Shown here in pieces: positions 13,669-23,070 of a stretch of DNA of 64,000 nucleotides. Position 1 is the first letter of the stretch, and each line of letters starts with the position of its first letter. A program made the translations under genes and the position numbers. The notes under the pieces were generated by a model. It was given only the letters and a program-made list of their open reading frames with translations, was not told where the DNA came from and did not search any database. The DNA is from Diphasiastrum complanatum. Lineage: Eukaryota > Streptophyta > Lycopodiopsida > Lycopodiales > Lycopodiaceae. Where the stretch lies: positions 25,826,885 through 25,890,884 of the forward strand of contig CM055093.1 of assembly GCA_029204225.1 (NCBI GenBank). Direction: 5' to 3'.

Positions 13669-13694
13669 GTTTATGTTGGAGGGTTTGCGGTTTA
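13669..13694. repeat. Target-site duplication with a 21-bp tandem copy of the LTR tip
   Basis: GTTTA directly precedes the 5' LTR at 13690-13694 and follows the 3' LTR at 20229-20233, which is a 5-bp target-site duplication. A second GTTTA plus the first 16 bases of the LTR lies immediately upstream at 13669-13689, so the insertion junction is duplicated in tandem. Confidence 0.85.
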
Positions 13695-14430
13695 TGTTGG
13701 AGGGTTTGCGGATCCCAAGGCATCCCTAACCCTAGCTAATAAGTGAGAGGGATTTGGCACCCTGCGTGTGTAAGTCCAACCCGATGATCACATAGTTATT
13801 TGATTGCTTAGTTAAAAGTCAATAAAAGGACTTTAGGCCTTTTTGGGGGACTTTTGATGTCGCAGGGCCTAAATGTCAAGTTAGTGAATAAAGTTGGGTT
13901 TCCCTCCAAATTTGATGGTTCCCACACTTTTTAAATTTGAATAAAAAGAGAGGCAAGATTGGACCAATAGGATTCAGAGGCCAGGGTCCTCCTCTCTACT
14001 ATAAGAAGGGACCAACTCGAGTTGCTCCTCATGTTCATTTCCTCATTTCAATAAAGCAGATTGGTTTTGTTCAGAAATGGATTGATGAATGTCCTTGCTC
14101 TTCTTCTTTCCTTCTCCATCTCTCATGTTTTCTTTGCATTTTGCTAATTATTAGATCTGAATGTTATTGGGATTGAGTGTTATTATACTTTTTATGAGAG
14201 ACAAAGAGTAAGCTATCTTCGTTGTGGATCGTAGTGTTAATGGGTCTTAGTGTTAATGAGTTGGGTTAATGGATGTAGAGCTAGATTTAGGTCTTCCATT
14301 CATGCTGAAATCTGAACTAAACTATCTCTCTCATGGGAACAAACCTATGCGTGACAACTAACTCCATCTCTATGATGCTAGATTGACTAGATCTTGGATT
14401 CAGTTTAGGCAAGGAAAAAATCCCACTACA
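13695..14430 (+). repeat. 5' LTR of the Ty3 element
   Basis: Starts TG and ends CA, and matches 19493-20228 along its whole length of 736 bp. It includes an A/T-rich promoter-like section with CTACTATAAGAAGGGACC near 13995, a plausible TATA region. Confidence 0.9.
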
Positions 14431-14434
14431 ATTT

Positions 14435-14452
14435 TGGCGTCGTTGCCAATTT
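14435..14452 (+). promoter_or_regulatory. Primer-binding site, tRNA-Asp type
   Basis: TGGCGTCGTTGCC lies four bases after the 5' LTR. It matches the complement of the plant tRNA-Asp 3' end (TGGCGCCGTTGCC) with one change. This primer type is common in Tat/Athila-like elements. Confidence 0.75.
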
Positions 14453-15640
14453 TTCAATTTGCAGCATGATTGTTGGATGGTTAGCTTGTATTAGGCATCT
14501 TGTCGTGGCATGAATAATGTTAGATCTGCATTTTAGGGTTAGTTTGGGATTGATTTTGCTTGATTTGAGTGGATTTGCTTGTTTAAAATCTAATCTGATT
14601 TTTAAAATAGGGAAAGCTATTCAGATCACCAATCTTAAGATCCATTTGGATTTGAAATATCAGAGAAAATAACAAAAATCGGTCAAATCTACCAGATTTG
14701 GTCAAAAAGAGACAAAAAGCGTCATCAGAGTTTAGAACTTTTTACCCTCTTTCAAGATACCTTCGCTGAGTTGCAGAAACCTTTGGTTTTGTTCACAAAA
14801 CCTTCAGTTTGAAGGGCGGAGATTAATTCGCAGCAGATTTCCAGAAACATTAGAAAAATTGTCAAAAAACACCAAAAAATCATCAAAACCCTAAAAATAC
14901 AGAAAAAGAACCTTCGCCCGATTCACTGTGCATAGGTGTGATTCAGATCTATCTACTGCCAGGTCGGCAAAGAATAATACCAAAAATAGAAAGGGTTTCA
15001 GAGAATTAGTTGTCATATTGCCATAGTTTTGCCAAAAAAAGTCACTTTTTTGTAAAATTACCTGTATTACTCTTGATCCTTTGCCATAACCTTTGTCAAG
15101 TTTCCAAAACATTCTATTTATAGTAAAATACTATTTTGGATTTTGGCAAAGATTCTTCTGGATCAGATCATAGAAAATCTTGAATTTTACCCTCGCCAAC
15201 CATCAAAAACTGTATTTTCTTGTGTCATAAACCTTTGCCCATTTTTCCATAATTATATCTTTGTCAAATCTTTCACCTGAGAGGTCGGTGAAGGTTATTT
15301 CCCAAGAAATCAACAAAAAAAAAATGTTCAAAGAGTTTTTTGCCAAAAATAGCACTATTGAACCTTCACCGAGCGAATCTTCGCCTAGTGAACCTTCGCC
15401 AAACCTATTTTAAGTTTCTGATTTTCCAGATCAAGTCTCTATCAAAATTTGGATCAAATCTGATATATTTGGAATTGCATTTTGAGAGATTTATCATTTT
15501 TGAGAAGTATCGATTGATCGAATCTCAAAAACTTTTTCATGATATAGAATCAGATTCTTGAAAAATGGGATAGATCTAGCAGATTTGATCTGAGATAGTT
15601 GTGATTAAAAAATCTAGATCCAATCTCATTGTCTGCTTAA
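14453..15640. other. Untranslated leader and decayed 5' region of the Ty3 element
   Basis: The interval is internal to the element. The phrase CCTTCGCC or CCTTCACC recurs repeatedly. No conserved coding segment was seen. Confidence 0.5.
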
Positions 15641-15649
15641 TCTAGATTT

Positions 15650-16215
15650 TTAAAGATGGCTGCCCTTGGAGGTGCGCTCCACCGGATCCAATTATTGTTA
15701 GAAGAGCACCCCGTTTGGATCTACCCAAATATAATGAATTAATAGATCTAGTAAGATTTCTTCAGATCTATGCTGAAACCTGTGAAGTCTATGGTGAGAT
15801 TTATCCTCAAGATAAACTTAAACTGTTTCCTATGGGCTTAATAGACGCAACCTATCAGGATTGCAGGAGTACAGTTCTTTCATAGTGATGGACTTACCAG
15901 AAGCGCCTAATATTTACCGAGTTCTATTGGGACGTCCATGGTTATGAGTTGCGCAAGTAATTTGTAACTGGGATACCGGAAAAATCAGTTTTGAAAATTG
16001 TGAACGTGCAGTTAAAATTGATCCTACAACTTGGACTATCAAACCAATGGTTCAAAAAGAGGATGACAGTTCCTCAACAACATATCACACTTGTGACCGA
16101 CCACGGAAAAAATTGGGAGTTCATTACGATTCTCAAACAGATACGGTCAATTGGAATGAAGCTCTTGCAACGATTGATTGTACAGCAAGATATATGTCAA
16201 CAAGATAATTAATCA
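15650..16215 (+). pseudogene. gag fragment fused to the protease end of the Ty3 element
   Basis: Around 15690-15880 a gag-like stretch is visible (LDLPKYNELIDLVRFLQIYA and KLKLFPMGLIDATYQ). From about 15880 it continues as the C-terminal end of the aspartic protease, with YRVLLGRPWL and later WDTGKISF. The middle of gag and the protease active-site region are absent, so an internal deletion has joined the two. Stops break the frames. Confidence 0.55.
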
Positions 16216-16449
16216 GATTTGAGCGAGATTTCCTTATTAGATTGAGCTTTGGTTACACCAATCACGTTTTCACTAAATGTGCTGAATGTAGTCTGGATAT
16301 CAACGGAACCTATACCAGATCCGATTGAGGATGGCCACCGCTAGCAACAATTCGTGGAGTTTACGTGTTTATGGGTCATGCGAACTACTACTGAATCTTT
16401 ATTATCTTCTTTGTGGATTTAGCATGATCTATATACAAACTGACTATTG

Positions 16450-18215
16450 TTCCTATTTGGACAGTAGAAGCGTTAGAAGCCTTTGAAAAATTAAAAAGAA
16501 CATTAACTTCAGCACCAATACTGCGTTTTCCAGATTGGACAATAGAATTTCATGTTCATACGGATGCTTCAAAATACACCATTGGATCAGTTTTGACGGA
16601 GCCAGGTGACTATAAGAAGGATTATCCTATACGATTTGCAAGTAGACAGCTTACAGATCCAGAAAAAAATTATTCAACAACAGAATGTGAGGCATTGGCC
16701 ATGATTTTTTCTGTTCGGAAATTTCATCACTACCTCATGGAAACGCACTTTGCATTTTATACGGATCATCAACCGTTACTTTACTTGGTAAACACGACCA
16801 ATAATACTGGACGTATTGCAAGATGATTATTGTTATTGACTGAATTTGACTTTCGAATTGTAGTTCAAAAGGGAAAACAACATTATCTAGTCGATCACGT
16901 TTCACGAATCGAATCCGCACCAGTTAACACTGAAGTGGATAATGAATTGCCAGATGCTGCATTATTCTATGTTGAAGCAGTACCTGAGTGGGCAGCATAT
17001 ATTGTTGAGTACCTAATGCTAGGACAACCAAATGACTCCCTGACAAAAGTACAGAAGAGACAATTGATTCATAAGGCTCAACCTTATCAATTAATTGCAA
17101 GACAATTGTATCGTCGTGGATCATATAATATTTTACGAAGGTGTGTTTTACCGCATGAAGTACCAGATTTAATCATGTTTTCACATGATGTCTTGAGTGG
17201 AGGACACTTTTCTACAGATAGTATTGTTCGCAAACTTTTACAATTAGGCTGTTGGTGGCCTGCGCTTCACAAGGACACATAAAATTCTATTCAGACATGT
17301 GATGTTTGCCAGCGAACACGATGGCCTACTCGACAGAACTATGAACCCTTGTATCCGGTTTTATCGCAAGCATCGTTTGAAGAATGGGGACTGGATTATG
17401 TTGGACCTATTCACCCTACCGCGCAAGGATCTCAGGCCCGATACATTGTCGTAGAAACTGACTACATGACCAAGTGGGCTGATGCGAAATCTACGGCCAA
17501 GTTTCTATATGAAAATATTATAATTAGATTTGGATGTCCGATCGAGATTGTCAGTGACCGGGGTACACACTTTGTTAATCAACAATAAAGTGTTTACTGG
17601 AAGATTTTTTTGTTATACACAGATTTAGTACTCCCTACTATCCCAGAGGGAATGGCCAAGCTGAATCTTCCGATAAGATTCTTTGCACCATTATGACAAA
17701 GACAGTTGAAGCGAGTTGGTCTGATTGGGAACATAAACTGTATGCAGCATTGTGGCATTCAAAACTGCTTACAAAAATAGTACAAATCAAACACCTTTTC
17801 AACTAGTTTATAGACAAGATGTTGTCATGCCGATTGAATTTTTAATCCCATCTTTACGCATAGCGGCCACCTTAAATGATGATACGTCTTTACAACTTCG
17901 TCATGAAGCATTGCACAAATTATGTGAAACCCGATTGATGGCAATTTATGCCTTAGCAGCAGAGAAAGCCCACCGCAAGGCATGGCAGATCTTTGATTGC
18001 ACAAAAAAGATTTGAAAGCAGGAGATCTTGCATTAATGTACAAAACCAAGATGATCAAGGGCAAGTTGAAGTTTATCGGGGAAGGCCTGTATAAAGTTAA
18101 GGAAATCTTGAACTATGGCGCAATAATTCTTGAGCACTTGGATGGAAAACGATTTGATACTCCGGTGAATGGCAGCTGCTTACGCAAGTTTTGGCAGGAC
18201 TTAATGGTTTTTTAA
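16450..18215 (+). pseudogene. RNase H and integrase of the Ty3 element
   Basis: The segment starts just after the lost reverse transcriptase core. RNase H covers about 16470-16826, with FHVHTDAS, FASRQLTDPEKNYSTTECEA and FYTDHQPLLYLV. Integrase follows: a zinc finger of HHCC type (SHDVLSGGHF and CDVC, 17180-17310), then the catalytic triad. The first Asp is at 17394, the second at 17556 in IVSDRGTHF, and the Glu at 17663 in GNGQAESSD. The spacing fits D,D35E once a frame shift near 17590 is allowed. The C-terminal domain ends near 18213. Stops at 16824, 17280 and 17586, plus shifts near 17590 and 17990, make it inactive. Its role was synthesis and insertion of the element cDNA. Confidence 0.85.
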
Positions 18216-18640
18216 TTTTATTTGTTTTTCAATTTTTTGTTTTTCAGTACTTAATTTGTTGACTTTTTTGGAAAAAGACAAAAAAAAAAAATTTATTAAA
18301 TTAAGAAAAGACTGATGAGCAAAAGTCAGAAAGTCATCAGCATAGAAAAAGAAAGCATAGTAATTTTTTGATGGGAAAAGACTTAGAAAATCACTATTTT
18401 GGTCAGATTTAGCCTATTCAGTACCAGAAACTTTCATTGAGCTCTCAAACTATATATCCACTCTAGATTTATCTAATTTGAGGTGGGCCAAGGCTCCTAT
18501 CTAGAAGGACCCCAGTTTTTTAGTCCAACGAAGGATCAGTGATATGCCATTTTGGGAACCTTCGCTGAGCATCTTAACCTCATTATTAACCTTCACCGAC
18601 CTATTAGATGATCTTAAAATGTCAAAATTAGATTGTCCAT
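18216..18640. other. Spacer between integrase and the extra ORF
   Basis: A/T-rich sequence with the CCTTCGCTGAG type of phrase also seen in the leader. No coding segment was recognised. Confidence 0.5.
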
Positions 18641-18651
18641 AGGTTCAGGTC

Positions 18652-19442
18652 TTGGAAAAATACATTTATGAGATTCAGAACATCTTAAAGCAACATCTGC
18701 ATGAGTCCTCACGTGGTGGATGGGTTCTGAAGTTTAAGACCTCTGAGATAGAGGCCAACAAAGAGTTGGATAAAATACCTGCATTGGGAGAGCAGCCGAC
18801 ATGGAGAATCATTGTTTTTGAAAAAACTCCAGCATCAATTAGGATCAGATCACCACTGCGGGTAGATTCCTATCACATATAAATACCCCTCGCCAATTGC
18901 GGGTAGATTCCTATTACATGTCAATGCCGCGAAGAAATAAATGGAAAGATTTGGGGTTGGCTATGGACAAGATCACCATCCATATGCCCAATTGGCCAAT
19001 CATCCATCAGCCCTACAGCTGGACAATCTCAGTGGATTTTCACCGTGCCTTACAAGCCTATCAGAGAGAATATGTCAACTCTTTAGATCCAACGGTGCGA
19101 CAATCGACAATGTTTGTTAAAGATCTAACTCTGTTGGCGTAAGTGGCAACCAGATGGGACGATTGTCTTCCTCCTCTATCATTCGATCCAAATAAGCCGA
19201 TGGCCTCAGAGCAAATCAAAGATCAGATGCCGGTTGCTCGTTTATATTTTTGTGCGTCAATGATGGGAGGCTCCTGGGAATCACGCTTCACATCATGGAC
19301 AACCTCCAAGTGGATTGTCGGAGCCCACCGTTGTTTTCTGCCACACAATTTGAATTTTAATACTGCACGCCTCGACATTATGGAGAAGGTGCAGTACCAT
19401 TTAATCAAGATTCGGCACGAAGCCAATAAAAGTCCCCAATAA
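18652..19442 (+). pseudogene. Extra ORF downstream of integrase in the Ty3 element
   Basis: An open segment at 18652-18882 is followed by a second in another frame (18897-19442) interrupted by a single TAA at 19140. The joined reading encodes charged and aromatic-rich sequence, with FHRALQAYQREYVNSLDPTV and SWESRFTSWTTSKWI. It lies between integrase and the 3' LTR, the position where Athila and some Tat elements carry an additional gene. I do not recognise a domain; no signal peptide or membrane segment is evident, so an envelope-like role is not supported. Confidence 0.45.
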
Positions 19443-19480
19443 CTGCATATTGCAGGTGTCGTGGGACCGCCACCAGTTTT

Positions 19481-19492
19481 GGTGGGGGATGC
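19481..19492 (+). promoter_or_regulatory. Polypurine tract
   Basis: GGTGGGGGATGC lies immediately before the 3' LTR and is the likely plus-strand primer. Confidence 0.7.
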
Positions 19493-20228
19493 TGTTGGAG
19501 GGTTTGCGGATCCCAAGGCGACCCTTACCCTAGTTGATAAGTGAGAGGGATTTGGCACCCTGCGTGTGTAGGTCCAACCCGATGATCACATAGTTATTTG
19601 ATTGATTAGTTAAAATTCAATAAAAGGACATTAGGCCTTTTTGCAAGACTTTTAATGTCGCAGGGCCTAAATGTCAAGTTAGTGAATAAAGCTGGGTTTC
19701 CCTCCAATTTTGATGGTTCCCACACTTTTTAAATTTGAATAAAAAGAGAGGCAAGACTAGACCAATAGGATTCAAGGGCCAGGGTCCTCCTCTCTACTAT
19801 AAGAAGGGACCAACTCGAGTTGCTCCTCATGTTCATTTTCTCATTTCAATAAAGCAGATTGGTTCTCTTCAGAAATGGATTGATAAATGTCCTTTCTCTT
19901 CTTCTTTCCTTCTCCATCTCTCATGCTTTCTTTGGATTTTGCTAATTATTAGATTTGAATGTTCTTGGGATTGAGTGTTATTATACTTTTTAGGAGAGAG
20001 AAAGAGTAAGCTATCTTTGTTGTGGATTGCAGTGTTAATGGGTCTTAGTGTTAATGAGTAGGGTTAATGGATGTAGAGTTAGATTTAGATCTTCCATTCA
20101 TGCTGAAATCTGAACTAAACTATCGCTCTCATGGGAACGAAGCTACGCGTGACAACTAACTCCATCTCTATGATGGCAGATTGACTAGATCTTGGATTCA
20201 GATTAGGCAAGGAAAGAAACCCACTACA
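19493..20228 (+). repeat. 3' LTR of the Ty3 element
   Basis: 736 bp, TG...CA, aligned end to end with 13695-14430 and followed by the GTTTA duplication. Confidence 0.9.
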
Positions 20229-20289
20229 GTTTAACAAGTTGCCCTTTTTTAGAATCACAATCAATATTGTGTTTCGACAATTAATTTCA

Positions 20290-21500
20290 ATGTGATTGTT
20301 TTGTAGGTGCGCAAGCCAGAAATATGTGAACCAGACCAAGAGACTGTTTTGATGAAGTTTTTTAATGCCAAGACGATAAATGAGCTTTATAAAAATCTTG
20401 GCAACTACTATTCATCAATCAAGCTGTCAAGCAATCTAGTTTGTAATACCCATATTCTAGTGACAGCGATGAAGATTCAGATTCAGATTCAAGTACCAGT
20501 TCTTCAAGCTCGGAATCTGAAAGCAACGATTCATCAGAATCAGAAGCTGACAAAGGAGAGAGAAAGAATAAACGACGAATTAAACGAAAGGACGACATCA
20601 AAGTTGTCAAGGATAAGTCGTCAACTTCTAAAGTTGAGAAGCTTTGGAAGAGTAATATGACTGACCTTAATAAAAAGTTTAATGACTTGAAAATGCAGAT
20701 CTATGAAGTTGCAGATAAAAGACCAAAAGCGTCTTCTTCCAACTCATGAATGTGGTGTACAAAATGTGGAACTTCTGGACACACTAAGGAAGACTGCACT
20801 GTTGTGAATGTCAAATACATTGAAGATCCTGCCTAGGAGGTACTTTTTATTTTTCAAAATGATACGACTACTAACTATGTACAGGGTACTGCAGCATCAG
20901 CCCAGCAAGACAGACACCAAGTTCGCACCAAAAAAGCATAATCGTCCTTGAATTTGTTGGACCAACGAAGTCTCAAACCGCGACTAAACCAGTTTCGGGA
21001 AACTGCTACAACTGTGAAGAGTCGGGGCATTTTTTTCTTGACTGTCCTCAACCGCGAAAACTGATTGGTTATGTACCATTATGTTCGAATTGCAGAGAGC
21101 CTAGCCACAAGTATCATGATTGCCCTCAGCCGCAGAAACCGCGACCCAAATACCAATATGTAGCAACACCAGCTGCTGTAGACACGAAAGCAAAAGTTGC
21201 GACTGATGTTGTTTTTCAGAGAATTGACATTATTGAGGGAAAACTGGAAAAGACAGAAGATCAGTCCTGGCCAAGTGACGTGGAGAAATTATTCAAAGTC
21301 ACAACGAGAAGCAAAAGCTCCTCGAAACCTGATCATAAATCTTCAACAAGGTGCAAAAAATCCTCGAAGAATAAATCCTCTAGCAAAACAACGAACAAAT
21401 CTACGACTAAGGAAGATCTCAAAGATGACCCTAACTATGACCGCAATGCTGCGAAGTTATTTGCCATGGATTATGCTACCAAGAATGTTGAAGCAGAGGT
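20290..21500 (+). pseudogene. gag C-terminal region with three CCHC zinc knuckles
   Basis: After a T-rich, acceptor-like TTTTGTAG, a coding-like stretch begins (PEICEPDQETVLMKFF). It passes into an acidic Ser/Asp/Glu-rich linker at about 20460-20550 and a Lys-rich part. Three CCHC knuckles of the nucleic-acid-binding type follow: CTKCGTSGHTKEDC at 20756, CYNCEESGHFFLDC at 21004 and CSNCREPSHKYHDC at 21082. The first is in a different frame from the other two, and stops intervene. A Lys/Ser-rich tail follows to about 21440. Nucleocapsid function is known for this motif; three copies is more than most plant Ty3 gag proteins show. Confidence 0.7.
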
Positions 21501-22240
21501 GACGAAACAAAATGATGCGAAAACTGTCGTGACGTTCTTATTCAAAAGTATAATCACAAGATATGGTTGTCCACTTGAACTAGTAAGTGACCGAGTAACA
21601 AATTTTCTAAATGATGCGATATGATTGCTGACAACCTATTTCATGATCAAACACAGAAAAACTACACCGTATAATCCAAAAGCAAACGGGTTGACAAAAA
21701 GAGCTAATGGAATCTTATGTAATATCCTGACTAAAATTACTATTGCACATGCAACAGATTGGGATCAGAAACTACCATCAGTTCTCTGGGCTTATCGCAA
21801 CATAGAGAAAATCATGACGAAACAGACACCATATTTCCTTACATATGGTATGCATCCTATCTTGCCAATTTAATTCAAGGTGAAAACCTTTCGTATTCAA
21901 GCTCAATGAACAGATGCAGGATTAATGAATGAAAGGCTGACTAATATTGAAAAACTAGCTGAAGCTCGAGAGACTTCACAAAAACTAACGGAGGAAATCC
22001 AGAAACAAAGAAAGAAGAAATATGACAGTCATATAAAAGAAATGTGATCTTAAAGCTGATGATTATGGGCTGATATATGACAGTCACCATAAAAAATTCC
22101 CTGGAAAACACCATATGTGATGGCTTAGACCGTATAAAGTCATAGAGGTGTTTGACAATGGTTCTGTGCAACTTCAATCACTTGAAGGTGAACTATTACT
22201 GACACGTATTAACGGGTCTAGACTGAAGAAATACTACCTT
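21500..22240 (+). pseudogene. Integrase fragment with a lost catalytic Glu
   Basis: The fragment reads TRYGCPLELVSDRVTNFLN with the second catalytic Asp at 21589. The usual NGQAER segment appears as NGLTKRANG. Counting in frame, the codon at 21697, which occupies the D35E position, is Lys instead of Glu. The segment continues through WDQKLPSVLWAYRN and TPYFLTYGMHPILPI to the C-terminal region, with VIEVFDNGSVQLQSLEGE-like coding ending about 22240. The N-terminal zinc finger and first Asp are missing because of the fusion to gag. Stops at 21622 and 21871 also break it. Confidence 0.75.
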
Positions 22241-22850
22241 TGACCATAATTTTTTTTTATTTATTCCTATTATTTTCTAGTATTTTTTTGAAAAAAATCG
22301 CGAATTTTCTTTTATCTTGTCTAAATTTTTTTTGCGACATTTATTTATTTTTATTTATTTTTAATTTTTAATATTTTTTCTTTTCTTTCTAGAAATTTTC
22401 TAGAAATTTTCGAGAAATTTTCTTGACTTCTCTCATTCGAGAATTTTTTTTTGCGACACTAAAATTGTTAATCAAATTTTCGTAAATCGCTTTTGAGAAA
22501 TTTTCTAGAATTTTTCTAGCATTATCTCCAGTTTTTCGAGAAATTTTCTAGTGTGTTGCTAAAATTTTCGAGAAATTTTCGTGAGTTTCTTTACATTTCT
22601 GTTAAGATCCTTCAAGAAAGTTTCGCGAAACTTTCTAGAATCTTTCTAGCATATTTTCAAAAATCTTTCGAGAATCTCTCGACCTACTTTTTGTATCCCT
22701 CCATTAAAAATGATGGCCACATGATCATCATTATTCACACGTGTGTACGCTCACAGATATTGTTTTTCCTTAATTTATTTTTATTTTATTTTACAAACGG
22801 TCATCCTTCATTAAAGATCGATCTGGCAAATTATAGTTTCAAACATTGAG
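22241..22850. other. A/T-rich spacer with many GAGAAATTTTC motifs
   Basis: Between 22385 and 22680 the units TTTCTAGAAATTTTC and CGAGAAATTTTC recur about ten times, giving dense alternating GAA and TTC triplets. TTCTAGAA is a heat-shock-element-like pair, but the following GAA-ATT-TTC spacing is one base too long for a canonical element. It lies between integrase and the extra ORF of the second Ty3 element. No gene was seen. Confidence 0.5.
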
Positions 22851-23070
22851 CCATGCATGTCCTCCATAAATGGAAGTGACAGATGTCAAGTCACCATGCC
22901 ACATCATCATCCCTTCCACACCGCTACTGCTTATCAGAGCTATTTTTCATTTTTCCTCTTTACACTTTCTACCTGCAAAGTTTATGCTTTCCTTCGCTCA
23001 CTCTTTGTGATCAAAGCACCTTTTTGTGAACTATTGCGATCTACGAAGCTATCGATAAACATTCAAACAA

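Larger units (their letters stand above)
13695..20228 (+). mobile_element. Ty3/gypsy LTR retrotransposon (Tat/Athila-like), full extent, defective
   Basis: Two 736-bp LTRs (13695-14430 and 19493-20228) begin TGTTGGAGGG and end CCCACTACA, with GTTTA duplications outside. A tRNA-Asp-like primer site follows the 5' LTR and a polypurine tract precedes the 3' LTR. The internal region carries gag and protease remnants, RNase H and integrase, and an extra ORF between integrase and the 3' LTR. The reverse transcriptase core is missing. About 15 mismatches were counted by eye in the first 260 aligned LTR bases, so the insertion is not recent. The RNase H to integrase order and primer type fit the Tat/Athila group of plant Ty3 elements. 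Confidence 0.9.

Noticed and set aside
18652-19442. Envelope-like gene in the first Ty3 element
   Set aside because: Position fits, but no signal peptide, transmembrane segment or cleavage motif is visible.
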